From assembly GCF_039631295.1 (NCBI RefSeq), contig NZ_JBDIVE010000005.1:62001-126000 (forward strand): a DNA stretch of 64,000 nucleotides. The letters are read 5' to 3'. Of the stretch, positions 52,049 through 61,596 are shown piece by piece. A program made the translations under genes and the position numbers. Every line of letters starts with the position of its first letter. Position 1 is the first letter of the stretch. The notes beneath the pieces were generated by a model, which saw only the letters and a list, made by a program, of their open reading frames with translations, had not been told where the DNA came from and did not search any database. This DNA comes from Viridibacterium sediminicola (GTDB lineage Bacteria > Pseudomonadota > Gammaproteobacteria > Burkholderiales > Rhodocyclaceae).

Positions 52049-55009
52049 ATGAAGCGCATGCTTTTCAATGCGACGCAGGCCGAAGAACTGCGCGTCGCGA
52101 TTGTTGATGGTCAGAAACTGATCGACCTCGACATCGAATCGGCCACCAAGGAACAACGCAAGAGCAACATCTACAAAGGCGTCATCACCCGCATCGAGCC
52201 CAGCCTCGAAGCGGCCTTTGTCGATTACGGCGAAGAACGCCACGGCTTCCTGCCGTTCAAGGAAGTCTCCCGCTCCTACTTCCGCGAAGGCGTCGAAGCC
52301 TCGCGCGCCACCATCAAGGAAGCCCTGCGCGAAGGCCAGGAGCTGATCGTCCAGGTCGAAAAAGAAGAACGTGGCAACAAGGGCGCGGCCCTCACCACCT
52401 TCGTCTCGCTGGCCGGCCGTTACCTCGTGCTGATGCCCAACAACCCGCGTGGCGGTGGCGTTTCGCGCCGCGTCGAGGGCGATGATCGCGCCGAGCTGCG
52501 CGAAGCCATGGACACCCTCGAAGTGCCCAGCGGCATGAGCCTGATCGCCCGCACCGCCGCCATCGGCCACGCTGCCGAAGAGCTGCAGTGGGACTTGAAC
52601 TACCTGATGCAACTGTGGAACGCCATCGATGGCGCGGCCAAGTCGCAGAACGGCGCTTTCCTGATCTATCAGGAAGGCAGCCTGGTGATCCGCGCCGTGC
52701 GCGATTACTTCCAGCCGGACATCGGCGAGATCCTCATCGACACCGACGAGATCTACGAACAAGCCCGCGCCTTCATGGGCACCGTGATGCCGGACAACCT
52801 GCACCGCGTGAAGCGCTATCGCGACGATGTGCCGCTGTTCTCGCGCTTCCAGATCGAACACCAGATCGAATCGGCTTATTCACGCCAGGTGAATCTGCCC
52901 TCGGGCGGCGCCATCGTGATCGACCACACCGAAGCGCTGGTCTCGGTCGACGTCAACTCGGGTCGTGCCACCAAGGGCAGCGATATCGAAGAAACCGCGC
53001 TGCGCACCAACTGTGAAGCGGCCGACGAAATCGCCCGCCAGCTGCGCCTGCGCGACTTGGGCGGCCTGATCGTGATCGACTTCATCGACATGGAAAACGC
53101 GCGCAATCAGCGCGAAGTCGAGAACCGTCTGCGTGACGCCTTGCGCTTTGACCGTGCGCGGGTGCAAACCGGCAAGATCAGCCGCTTCGGCCTGCTCGAA
53201 CTGTCGCGTCAGCGCCTGCGTCCGGCGCTCGCCGAAACCAGCTACATCACCTGCCCGCGCTGTACCGGCACCGGCCACATCCGTTCCACCGAATCGGCTG
53301 CGCTGCACATCCTGCGCATCCTCGAAGAGGAATCGATGAAGGAAAACACCGGCGCCCTGCACCTGCAAGTGCCGGTCGACGTGGCCACCTTCCTGCTCAA
53401 TGAGAAGCGCGTCGACATCGCCAAGATCGAGCTGCGTCACCGCGTCAATCTGCTGATCATCCCCAATCGCCACCTCGAAACGCCGCAGCACGAGATCGTG
53501 CGCCTGCGTCACGACCAGCTCAATCTTGAAGATCAGAGCGTGCCGAGCTACCGCATGGCTGCCGCACCGAGCGAGCCGAGCTACACGCCGCCCTCGGCCA
53601 ATCTGGAAGCCAAGGCTGGCCGCCAGGAAGCCGCCATCAAGAGCATCACGCCGGACCAGCCCGCACCTGTTGTCGAGCCGCGCAGCGCAGCGCCGCGCAA
53701 GCAGGAAGAAGCCAGCGTCAGCAAGCCTGGCCTGCTCGCCCGCATCGCCGCCTGGTTCAAGGGCCCCAGCCTTGCCGCACCCGAACCGGTTGCCGCGCCG
53801 CGCGCAGCGAAGGGCCGTGGTGACGCACGTCGTCGCGATGGCGAACGCAAGCCGCGCGATGCACAAAGCAACAAGCCGCGTGAGGAACGCAAGCCGCGCA
53901 ATGAGGAACGTGCGCCGCGTGAAGAGCGCAAGGAACGCGCACCGCGTCCGGTCGAAGCTGGCGCAGCCGCCCGCCCCGGCAATGGCGAGCGCAACCGCAA
54001 TCGCGAGAACGTCGAAGCCGTGGTCAGCGCCGCACCGGCAGCCGCTGAGGCACAAGCCAGCCGTCCGCCGCGCGAGCGCCGCGAACGCGCACCGCGCGAG
54101 GCTCGCGAGCCGCGCGAAGTGCGTGAAGCACGCGAAGCCGCCGCACCGGCAGCCGCCGCGCCGCTTGAGCAGAACGAACAGCTGGCCAGCGCAGCACCGC
54201 TCGCCGCCGTGAGCGACGAGCAGAACAATGCGCAAGCCAATGGCGAACGTGAAGGCGGTCGCCGCCGCAACCGCCGTGGTCGTGGTGGCCGCGGTCGTGG
54301 CGAAGCCGGCAGCGCAGCGGGCGAAGAGAATGGCAGCTTCCGCGCCGTGGCCGATGAAGCCATGGCCGAAGCCGCAGCCGAACTCAAATCGGTCAGCGAT
54401 GTGCTGCAACAGCAAGAACTGGGCTTTGGCAGCGCACCCGAAGTGACGGCAGAAGCCGCCGCCCAAGCGCCGGCAGAAACGCCGCTGAGCGTGGAAGCCC
54501 CGCAAGCACCGCTCAGCCCTGTTGCTGAACTGCAAGCAGTGGCTGAAGTGGCGACGCCGGTCGCCAGTGAGACGCCGGCGGAAGCCGCGCCTGCCGTGGC
54601 AGAAGCGAGCGTCGCCGCAGCCGCTGTCGAAACCCTTGTCGAAGCGCCGGTGACGGAAGCGCCGGTCGCCGAGGCTCCTGTAGCCCCTGTGGCCGCAGCA
54701 CCGGTCTTCGTTGCAGAGGTCGCAGAAGTCGCGCCTGCTGCCGAAGTGCCGGCCGCGCCGGAAGTTGTCGCCGCAGCGGAACCCGTTGCAGCGCCGGTCG
54801 TGCAGAGCTCGCCGGTGACGGCGCCGAAGCTGCCGATCGATCTGAGCGCGATCATCGCCGCCAGCGATCTGCAAATGGTCGAAACGGTGAACCAGGCGCA
54901 AACACCGCCGCGCGTGGCCGAGCCGGTGCGACTGGGCCGTACGCCGCGCCGTGCTACGCCGCCCTCGCTGCAGGACGAACCGCTGCAACAGGTCGAAACG
55001 CGTAACTAA
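52049..55009 (+). CDS. rne: Ribonuclease E
   Basis: A 986-residue RNase E. ATG 52049 (GGGAGAA upstream) gives the standard MKRMLFNATQAEELRVAIVD. Next are the S1 domain (about 37-118), the 5'-sensor/RNase H part, the DNase I-like catalytic domain with metal Asp residues in SVDVNSGRATKG and VIDFIDM, and the zinc link TCPRCTGTGH. The second half is low in complexity: Arg-rich stretches (KPREERKPRNEERAPREER) that should bind RNA, then an Ala/Val/Pro/Glu-rich tail, and a basic end. The tail would be the degradosome scaffold. It is the longest gene here. Confidence 0.97.
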   Translation: MKRMLFNATQAEELRVAIVDGQKLIDLDIESATKEQRKSNIYKGVITRIEPSLEAAFVDYGEERHGFLPFKEVSRSYFREGVEASRATIKEALREGQELIVQVEKEERGNKGAALTTFVSLAGRYLVLMPNNPRGGGVSRRVEGDDRAELREAMDTLEVPSGMSLIARTAAIGHAAEELQWDLNYLMQLWNAIDGAAKSQNGAFLIYQEGSLVIRAVRDYFQPDIGEILIDTDEIYEQARAFMGTVMPDNLHRVKRYRDDVPLFSRFQIEHQIESAYSRQVNLPSGGAIVIDHTEALVSVDVNSGRATKGSDIEETALRTNCEAADEIARQLRLRDLGGLIVIDFIDMENARNQREVENRLRDALRFDRARVQTGKISRFGLLELSRQRLRPALAETSYITCPRCTGTGHIRSTESAALHILRILEEESMKENTGALHLQVPVDVATFLLNEKRVDIAKIELRHRVNLLIIPNRHLETPQHEIVRLRHDQLNLEDQSVPSYRMAAAPSEPSYTPPSANLEAKAGRQEAAIKSITPDQPAPVVEPRSAAPRKQEEASVSKPGLLARIAAWFKGPSLAAPEPVAAPRAAKGRGDARRRDGERKPRDAQSNKPREERKPRNEERAPREERKERAPRPVEAGAAARPGNGERNRNRENVEAVVSAAPAAAEAQASRPPRERRERAPREAREPREVREAREAAAPAAAAPLEQNEQLASAAPLAAVSDEQNNAQANGEREGGRRRNRRGRGGRGRGEAGSAAGEENGSFRAVADEAMAEAAAELKSVSDVLQQQELGFGSAPEVTAEAAAQAPAETPLSVEAPQAPLSPVAELQAVAEVATPVASETPAEAAPAVAEASVAAAAVETLVEAPVTEAPVAEAPVAPVAAAPVFVAEVAEVAPAAEVPAAPEVVAAAEPVAAPVVQSSPVTAPKLPIDLSAIIAASDLQMVETVNQAQTPPRVAEPVRLGRTPRRATPPSLQDEPLQQVETRN

Positions 55010-55029
55010 ATCGCGATGTAGTCAGATCA

Positions 55030-55055
55030 CCAAGGGCCGCTGATGCGGCCCTTGG
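55030..55055. terminator. Hairpin after rne
   Basis: A perfect 11-bp stem (55030-55040 with 55045-55055, arm CCAAGGGCCGC) and a 4-nt loop, 20 bp after the rne stop. No T-run follows. It is probably the rne transcript end but may need Rho or serve to protect the 3' end. Confidence 0.65.
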
Positions 55056-55147
55056 CCATTGCGCGCCCGCCCCATGCGGGCAGGCGCCGTATAATCCAGC
55101 GGCACGCGCACCACGCGTGCGCCGCCCGCCCTTTGCCAGCCAGCGCC

Positions 55148-56773
55148 ATGTTGCGAATTACTGAACTCAAACTCCCGCTCGATCACCCAGCCGAAGCGCT
55201 GCGTGAGGCCATCCTCCAGCGTCTGGGCATTGCCGACCGCGAGCTGCTCGACTTCAGCGTCTACAAGCGCAGTCACGATGCGCGCAAGAAGTCCGCCATC
55301 GCGCTGATCTATACGGTCGACGCCAGCCTGCACGACGAAGCTGCGGTGCTGCGCCGCTTGCAGGGCCGTGCCGGCCCCGGCCAGATCGGTCCGACGCCGG
55401 ACATGAGCTATCACTTCGTGGCCCGCGCACCTGCCGGCTTGCAGGCGCGCCCGGTGATCATCGGTATGGGGCCCTGCGGTTTCATGGCAGCGCTGACCCT
55501 GGCGCAAATGGGTTTCCGGCCTATCGTGCTGGAACGCGGCAAGGAAGTGCGCGAACGCACGCAGGACACCTGGGGCCTGTGGCGCAAGAGCACCCTCAAT
55601 CCGGAATCGAATGTGCAGTTCGGCGAGGGCGGCGCCGGCACCTTCTCCGACGGCAAGCTCTACAGCCAGATCAAGGATCCGCGCTTTCTCAGCCGCAAGG
55701 TGCTGTGCGAGTTCGTCAAGGCGGGTGCGCCGGAGGAAATCCTCTACGTCGCCAAGCCGCATATCGGCACCTTCCGCCTGGTGGGCATGGTCGAGAAGAT
55801 CCGCGCCGAAATCGAATCGCTGGGCGGCGAGATCCACTTCAAGACCAAGGTTGAAGATCTGCTGATCGAAGATGGCCAGGTGCGCGGCCTCACCGTCAGC
55901 AAGACTGATGGTCAGCAAGAATTCATCGCCGCCTCGCATGTCGTGCTGGCGGTCGGCCATAGCGCGCGCGACACCTTCCAGATGCTCTACGAGCGTGGTG
56001 TGTACATCGAAGCCAAACCCTTCTCGATCGGCTTCCGCATCGAGCATCCGCAGTCGCTGATCGACGTCTGCCGCTTTGGCAAATTTGCCGGCCACCCCCT
56101 GCTCGGCGCAGCCGATTACAAACACGTCTATCACGCCAGCAATGGACGCTCGGTATACAGCTTCTGCATGTGTCCGGGCGGCACAGTGGTCGCTGCGACC
56201 TCGGAAGAAGGCCGTGTCGTCACCAATGGCATGAGCCAGTATTCGCGCAACGAGCGCAATGCCAATGCGGGTTTTGTCGTCGGCATCACACCTGCGGACT
56301 ATCCAGGCCATCCGCTGGCCGGCATCGCCTACCAGCGCCATTGGGAGAGCCGTGCCTTCGAACTGGGCGGCCGCAACTACAATGCGCCCGGCCAGCTGGT
56401 CGGTGATTTTCTCGCCGGCCGTCCTTCGACGCAGCTGGGCGAAGTGATTCCTTCTTACAAACCCGGCGTCACCCTCGGTGATCTGAGCACGGCTTTGCCT
56501 GACTTTGCAATTGCTGCCATGCGCGAAGCCCTGCCCGCCCTCGACAAGCAGATCCGCGGCTATGCGATGCACGACGCGGTGCTGACCGGGGTGGAAACGC
56601 GCACCTCATCGCCGATCCGCATCAAGCGCGGCGCCGACTTCCAGAGCCTCAATACGCGCGGGCTCTACCCGGCAGGCGAAGGGGCGAGCTACGCCGGTGG
56701 CATTCTGTCCGCCGCCATCGACGGCATCGAAGTGGCGGAAGCGGTCGCCCAAAGTCTGCTCAAAACCGTCTAG
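55148..56773 (+). CDS. FAD-dependent oxidoreductase, uncharacterised family
   Basis: A 541-residue flavoprotein from ATG 55148. After an N-terminal domain of about 95 residues comes an FAD Rossmann motif (VIIGMGPCGFMAAL, Gly-x-Gly at 106-111), LERGKEVRERTQDTW, FGEGGAGTFSDGKLYSQIKD, and a C-terminal GLYPAGEGASYAGGILSAA. This is the widely conserved FAD-dependent protein family annotated without a known substrate. A TATAAT at 55090 may be its -10 box, but no -35 is seen. Confidence 0.85.
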   Translation: MLRITELKLPLDHPAEALREAILQRLGIADRELLDFSVYKRSHDARKKSAIALIYTVDASLHDEAAVLRRLQGRAGPGQIGPTPDMSYHFVARAPAGLQARPVIIGMGPCGFMAALTLAQMGFRPIVLERGKEVRERTQDTWGLWRKSTLNPESNVQFGEGGAGTFSDGKLYSQIKDPRFLSRKVLCEFVKAGAPEEILYVAKPHIGTFRLVGMVEKIRAEIESLGGEIHFKTKVEDLLIEDGQVRGLTVSKTDGQQEFIAASHVVLAVGHSARDTFQMLYERGVYIEAKPFSIGFRIEHPQSLIDVCRFGKFAGHPLLGAADYKHVYHASNGRSVYSFCMCPGGTVVAATSEEGRVVTNGMSQYSRNERNANAGFVVGITPADYPGHPLAGIAYQRHWESRAFELGGRNYNAPGQLVGDFLAGRPSTQLGEVIPSYKPGVTLGDLSTALPDFAIAAMREALPALDKQIRGYAMHDAVLTGVETRTSSPIRIKRGADFQSLNTRGLYPAGEGASYAGGILSAAIDGIEVAEAVAQSLLKTV

Positions 56774-56876
56774 TTTCCGCCCGCGCATTGCGGTGCAACA
56801 AGACAAATTCAGCTCAAATGTCATACTTCTTCGGCTCGTGTAGATCGCGACACATTCACCGTTGGAGGAGCGACAT

Positions 56877-58817
56877 ATGTTTGAAAAAACAACGAAATAC
56901 AACTACCGAACAAGGCTGACAAAAGCTATTTACATGGCATTTTCCGGTAGTTTGCTGATGGCCGCGTCGGTGGCCAGCGCCAGCTATCATGATGCACCCG
57001 CACTCACGCAACTGGCCAAGGAAGGCAAGTTGCCCAGCGTCGACAAGCGCTTGCCGGAAAAACCGGAAGTGATCAAAACCGACAGCATCGGGCGCTATGG
57101 TGGCTCGCTGCGCTCTGCCCTGCGCGGCAATGGTGACGGTAACGCCATCCTGCGCCTGCTCAGCCCGCAAGGCCTGGTGCGCTGGAACAAGGATTTCTCC
57201 GGCGTAGTGCCCAATATTGCCGAAAGCTGGACGCTCAGCGCTGACGCCAAGGAATACACCTTCACGCTGCGCAAGGGCATGCGCTGGTCTGATGGCGAAG
57301 CTTTCAACGCCGACGACGTGCTCTTCGCTGTCAATGATATCCTCGGCAACAAGCAGTTCTTCTCCACCCCGCCCGGACGCTACACGACGGACGGCAAGCT
57401 GGTCGAAGTCGAAAAGCTCGACGACTACAAGGTCAAATTCAAATTCACCCAGCCCTATCGCACCTTCATCGAAGAACTGGCGACACCGCTGGGCCAGCAT
57501 CCGGTGTTGTATCCGAAGCACTATTGCCAGAAGTTCCACCCCAAGTACAACCCGAAGATCGATGAAGAGGTCAAGGCTGCGCGCCAGACCGACTGGGCCG
57601 CGCTGATGCGCGTCAAGTGCAGCGACATCGAACTGGCCAGCCGCTGGGGCAACCCGGAACGGCCGACTCTGGATCCCTGGGTGATCAGCGAACCCTATAG
57701 CGGCAACTCGACGCGGGTGATCCTCACGCGCAATCCCTATTTCTGGCAGGTGGATACGGCAGGCAATCAGCTGCCCTACATTGATCGCCTGCAGCTGGCC
57801 GTGATCTCGGAAATCGAGACCATCGTGCTGGCCGCGGTCAATGGCCAGCTGGATCTGCAGATCCGCCATATCTCGAACATCCAGAATCGCCCGATCCTGG
57901 CCGAGAACGCCACCAAGGGCGGTTACAAGCTGATGCTGCTGCCAGACATCAATGCCACGGCGATTGCGGTGTTCATCAACCAGAGCACCAAGAACGCCAA
58001 GCTGCGCGAGCTGTTCCGCAACAAGGACTTCCGCATCGCGCTGTCGCAAGCCATGGACCGCAAGGAGATCAACGACATCGTCTTCCTCGGCAAGGGTGAG
58101 CCCTGGCAGATCGGTCCGGCGCCGGGCAACAAGTTCTACAACGAGAAGCTGGCCAAGCAATACACGCAATACGATCTGAAGGCCGCCAATGCCCTGCTCG
58201 ACAAGATCGGCCTGACTACGCGCGATGCCGATGGCTTCCGTCAGTACAAGAGCGGCGGACGCATCTCGATGGGCGTCATTGTCAGCCTGGCTACCACCTA
58301 CCAGATCGACATGCTCGAACTGCTGCGCAAGCAGTACGCCAAGCTGGGCATCGAGCTGGTGATCCAGGCCTCGGAACGCACGCTCTACTACGACCGCGCC
58401 AACAACAACGACTTCGATCTGAGCGTTGACAGTCTGGCCGGTGGCTTCGACCCGACGCAGAATCCGCGCGGCTTCATCGCCGTGCATCCGCAAGAGTCAC
58501 GGCAGAGCCTGCTGTGGGTGCGCTGGTATGAAAGCGGTGGCAAGTCGGGCGAAGAACCGCCGGCCAGCATGAAGAAGCGTCTGCAACTCTACGATGAGTG
58601 GAAGAACGCCAAGACCGACAAGGAAGCGGATGCGCTGTTCAAGCAGATCCTCTCCATCGCGGCCGACGAAGTCGAAGTGCTGGGCACCGTCAAGCCGCCA
58701 GAGCAGACCGGCATCCGCAACGCCAAGCTGATGAACGTGTATGACAAAATGATCTGGGGCTGGACCTTCCCCTCGCCGGGCCCGACCTTGCTGCAACAGT
58801 ACTATTTCACGAAGTAA
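56877..58817 (+). CDS. Extracellular solute-binding protein family 5 (peptide/oligopeptide type)
   Basis: A 646-residue periplasmic binding protein from ATG 56877 (GGAGGAG 6 nt upstream). A signal peptide (FSGSLLMAASVASA-SYHD) precedes the SBP_bac_5 fold: AESWTLSADAKEYTFTLRKG, MRWSDGEAFNADDVLFAVND, YFWQVDTAGNQLPYIDRL, and FDLSVDSLAGGFDPTQNPRG. It is larger than typical OppA/DppA. No permease or ATPase genes are adjacent, so it is an orphan binding protein; a Cache-domain sensor kinase gene follows. Confidence 0.88.
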   Translation: MFEKTTKYNYRTRLTKAIYMAFSGSLLMAASVASASYHDAPALTQLAKEGKLPSVDKRLPEKPEVIKTDSIGRYGGSLRSALRGNGDGNAILRLLSPQGLVRWNKDFSGVVPNIAESWTLSADAKEYTFTLRKGMRWSDGEAFNADDVLFAVNDILGNKQFFSTPPGRYTTDGKLVEVEKLDDYKVKFKFTQPYRTFIEELATPLGQHPVLYPKHYCQKFHPKYNPKIDEEVKAARQTDWAALMRVKCSDIELASRWGNPERPTLDPWVISEPYSGNSTRVILTRNPYFWQVDTAGNQLPYIDRLQLAVISEIETIVLAAVNGQLDLQIRHISNIQNRPILAENATKGGYKLMLLPDINATAIAVFINQSTKNAKLRELFRNKDFRIALSQAMDRKEINDIVFLGKGEPWQIGPAPGNKFYNEKLAKQYTQYDLKAANALLDKIGLTTRDADGFRQYKSGGRISMGVIVSLATTYQIDMLELLRKQYAKLGIELVIQASERTLYYDRANNNDFDLSVDSLAGGFDPTQNPRGFIAVHPQESRQSLLWVRWYESGGKSGEEPPASMKKRLQLYDEWKNAKTDKEADALFKQILSIAADEVEVLGTVKPPEQTGIRNAKLMNVYDKMIWGWTFPSPGPTLLQQYYFTK

Positions 58818-58880
58818 GCGGCCTACCCCGCTAGCAATCCGCACTGCGGGAAGCTTGCCGGGGCATGCAGCGCGATACAG

Positions 58881-58905
58881 CAAGAGCCGCTCTTTGCGGC
58901 TCTTG
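58881..58905 (+). terminator. Hairpin terminator after the binding-protein gene
   Basis: A perfect 10-bp stem (58881-58890 with 58896-58905, arm CAAGAGCCGC) with a 5-nt loop, 63 bp after the stop. It is followed by TCTTG, not a real T-run. It probably separates the binding-protein gene from the kinase gene. Confidence 0.65.
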
Positions 58906-59062
58906 TCTTGCCCAGGGGAATCCCAATGTGATCGCCTGCAGATCAGCCTGCGCAGGTGACCGCGCCCACAATGTTTCGCTCAAGTCATCGGCCAGGCTGA
59001 CGCAATTCCTTATATTGGCCGGTATGCAATACCCGCCATCAAACGGATAAGGGCAGCGATCC

Positions 59063-60706
59063 ATGCTCAGACAATTCAGCTTGCGGGCCAAGCTACGTCT
59101 CATCAATCTCGTCGCGCTCACTGCGCTGCTGGTGATCGGCATCTCGGCGATCGAAGCGCGCCGCAGCAGCATGATGGAAGACGTCCGCCGTCAGCTACGC
59201 GATCAGATGTCCATCGTGTTCAGCATGCTCGATCATTACCGCCTTCAAGCGGAGTCCGGCGCGCTCAGCACGGCTGAAGCGCAGCAGCGCGCACTGGCGC
59301 AACTGCGCAGCATTCGCTACCAGGACAAGGAGTTCTTCAGCGTCGGCAGCATGGAGCCGGTAATGCTGATGCATCCGGCCGTCCCAGCACTGGAGGGCAA
59401 GAATTTCGGCGAGCTGCGCGACAAGAACGGCAAGGCTTTCATCCGCGAGATGCTCGACAAAACCCGCAGCCACGGCAGTGCCTATGTCGAATACTGGTGG
59501 CCCAAGGCGGGCGAAACCGCGCCTTCGCCCAAACTCTCCTTCGCGCGTCATTACGCGCCCTGGGACTGGCTGGTGAATACCGGTATGTACATCGACAACA
59601 TCAATCGCCAGTTCTATCGCGATTCGATCTGGTTTGTCGGCGTACTGCTGCTGGTCAGCCTGCTGGTCACCGTGCTCTCCAATCTGCTCGGCCAGAGCGT
59701 GCTGTCAGCGCTGCAGGACATCCTCACGCGCATGCGCGCAGTAGAGGAGACGGGCGATCTCAGCCAGCGTTTCCCGACCGAGCGGCGCGATGAATTCGGC
59801 GAGCTGGCCCGCGGCGTCTCATCCCTGCTCGGCTCCTTGCGCGAAGCGCAGACCGAGCTGCGCCAGCACCGCGACAGCCTCGAAGAAATGGTCCAGGCGC
59901 AAACCCAGGATCTGCGCCAGGCCAAGGAAGAGGCCGAGCGCGCCAACGCAGCCAAGAGCCTGTTCCTGTCAAACATGTCACATGAATTGCGGACGCCGAT
60001 GCACGGCGTGCTCAGCTTTGCCAAGATCGGTGAGGAAAAAGCGCAGCTACTCAGCACCAGCGCGACACCCGCACGGCCCGACATGGAGCGCCTTAGCACC
60101 TATTTCCAGCGCATCCACAGCAGCGGCGCGCGGCTGATGAACCTGCTCAATGATTTGCTGGATATCGCCAAGCTCGAATCGGGACGGATGGAGCTAAATC
60201 TGCAGCCACTCAGCTTGAACAGCTGCATCCAGCAAGCGCTGCAGGAATTCGAAGTGCAGCTGCAGACGCGCCAGCTCAGCATCGCCCTGCAACTGCCTGA
60301 GGCCGATTGCAGCTTGCTGGCCGACCACTTCCGGCTCGGCCAGGTGGTGCGTAACCTGATCTCGAATGCCATCAAGTTCTCGCCCGACAAGAGCGAGATC
60401 AGCATCCGCTATCACTGTTCGCCACCCGATGCAGCCGGCACGGCAAACGTGGAACTGGTCTTCGCTGATCAGGGCGTGGGAATTCCGGCGGCAGAGCTGG
60501 AATCGGTGTTCGACAAGTTCGTGCAAAGCAGCCAGACCCGCACCGGCGCTGGCGGCACTGGCTTGGGACTGGCCATCTCACGCGAGATCGTACAAGCCCA
60601 TCATGGCGAGATCTTCGCCCGCCAACGCCCGCCGCAGGGCAGCGAATTCGTGATTCGCCTGCCGGTCAGCATGCCGTCCGCAACGCAGACGACGCAACGC
60701 AATTAA
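59063..60706 (+). CDS. Cache-domain sensor histidine kinase
   Basis: A 547-residue membrane kinase: N-terminal helix (about 13-32), a periplasmic sCache_2 domain (about 33-180; FFSVGSMEPVMLMHPAVPAL, GSAYVEYWWPKAG, WLVNTGMYIDNI), second helix (190-212), HAMP (212-265), a coiled segment, HisKA with phospho-acceptor His307 in SNMSHELRTPMHG, and HATPase (NLISNAIKFSP, FADQGVGIP, GAGGTGLGLAI). sCache_2 domains sense small organic ligands. No response regulator is adjacent. Its stop overlaps the truB stop. Confidence 0.92.
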   Translation: MLRQFSLRAKLRLINLVALTALLVIGISAIEARRSSMMEDVRRQLRDQMSIVFSMLDHYRLQAESGALSTAEAQQRALAQLRSIRYQDKEFFSVGSMEPVMLMHPAVPALEGKNFGELRDKNGKAFIREMLDKTRSHGSAYVEYWWPKAGETAPSPKLSFARHYAPWDWLVNTGMYIDNINRQFYRDSIWFVGVLLLVSLLVTVLSNLLGQSVLSALQDILTRMRAVEETGDLSQRFPTERRDEFGELARGVSSLLGSLREAQTELRQHRDSLEEMVQAQTQDLRQAKEEAERANAAKSLFLSNMSHELRTPMHGVLSFAKIGEEKAQLLSTSATPARPDMERLSTYFQRIHSSGARLMNLLNDLLDIAKLESGRMELNLQPLSLNSCIQQALQEFEVQLQTRQLSIALQLPEADCSLLADHFRLGQVVRNLISNAIKFSPDKSEISIRYHCSPPDAAGTANVELVFADQGVGIPAAELESVFDKFVQSSQTRTGAGGTGLGLAISREIVQAHHGEIFARQRPPQGSEFVIRLPVSMPSATQTTQRN

Positions 60707-61596
60707 GCCGTCGCGATCAGGCGCACCGCGCGCAGGATGCCATCGGCTTCAACCCGGCCCAGGCCCATGAATTGCGCGCCATAGACACGCACCTCGCCGC
60801 GCACATCGGCACCGGCAACAGGATTGCCGTGCGAGAAGCGCTGTTCGAGTTCGCCCGTCAGATGCACGGCCGGCAAATGCGCCAGCAGACTGTCCGGCGC
60901 CAGCAGGCAGGCGCTGCGCCCGGCCTCATCCAGCGCGCCCAGCGCTTCCAGCGTATGCGTGGCGTCGAGCGCAATCGGCCCGGTGGCCAGACGGCGCAAG
61001 GCGGTCAGATGCGCGCCACAGCCGAGCAGCTTGCCGATGTCCTCAGCCAGGGTGCGGATGTAGGTGCCCTTGCTGCAACGCACGCGGATCTGCAACTGTG
61101 GCAGTGCGATGGATTCGACTTCCAGTTCGAAGATCGTGATGCGGCGCGATTTGCGCTCGATCTCGATGCCCTGGCGTGCGTAATCGTAGAGCGCCCTGCC
61201 CTCGAACTTGAGCGCCGAATACATCGGTGGCACTTGCTCGATCTCGCCGACAAAGCGGGCGCAGACGGCAGCAACGTCTTCTTCGCTACAGCTGACGGGG
61301 CGCTCTTCGAGCAGCTCGCCATCGGCATCACCGGTATTGGTCGTGCGACCGAGCAGCACACTTGCGCGGTAGGTTTTGTCGGCGTCGAGCAACATGTGCG
61401 AGAACTTCGTCGCCTCGCCAAAGAGCACCGGCAGCAGGCCGGTCGCCATCGGGTCCAGCGTGCCGGTATGCCCGGCCTTGGCCGCCGAAAACAGGCGCCG
61501 CGCCTTCTGCAAGGCGGTGTTGGAGGTCATGCCCTGCGGCTTGTCGAGCAGCAGGACGCCATCGACAATCTGCCATTTGCTGCGTACCTGGTTCAA
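60703..61596 (-). CDS. truB: tRNA pseudouridine-55 synthase
   Basis: A 297-residue TruB: DGVLLLDKPQGMTSNTALQK and the catalytic Asp48 in GHTGTLDPMATGLLP, KTYRASVLLGRTTNTGDADG, and CSKGTYIRTLAEDIG, followed by a C-terminal PUA-like region. It modifies U55 of nearly all tRNAs. It overlaps rbfA by 4 bp. Tail to tail with the kinase gene it shares a TTAA, so the two stop codons overlap. Confidence 0.97.
   Translation of the reverse strand: MNQVRSKWQIVDGVLLLDKPQGMTSNTALQKARRLFSAAKAGHTGTLDPMATGLLPVLFGEATKFSHMLLDADKTYRASVLLGRTTNTGDADGELLEERPVSCSEEDVAAVCARFVGEIEQVPPMYSALKFEGRALYDYARQGIEIERKSRRITIFELEVESIALPQLQIRVRCSKGTYIRTLAEDIGKLLGCGAHLTALRRLATGPIALDATHTLEALGALDEAGRSACLLAPDSLLAHLPAVHLTGELEQRFSHGNPVAGADVRGEVRVYGAQFMGLGRVEADGILRAVRLIATA

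Noticed and set aside
52880..54988. A 702-codon minus-strand open frame opposite rne
   Set aside because: It is the mirror of the low-complexity rne coding sequence; composition (Arg/His/Phe/Cys-rich) and lack of ribosome site argue against a gene.
55090..55095. TATAAT upstream of the FAD oxidoreductase as a promoter
   Set aside because: No -35 box at a usable distance, so I did not list it as a promoter.
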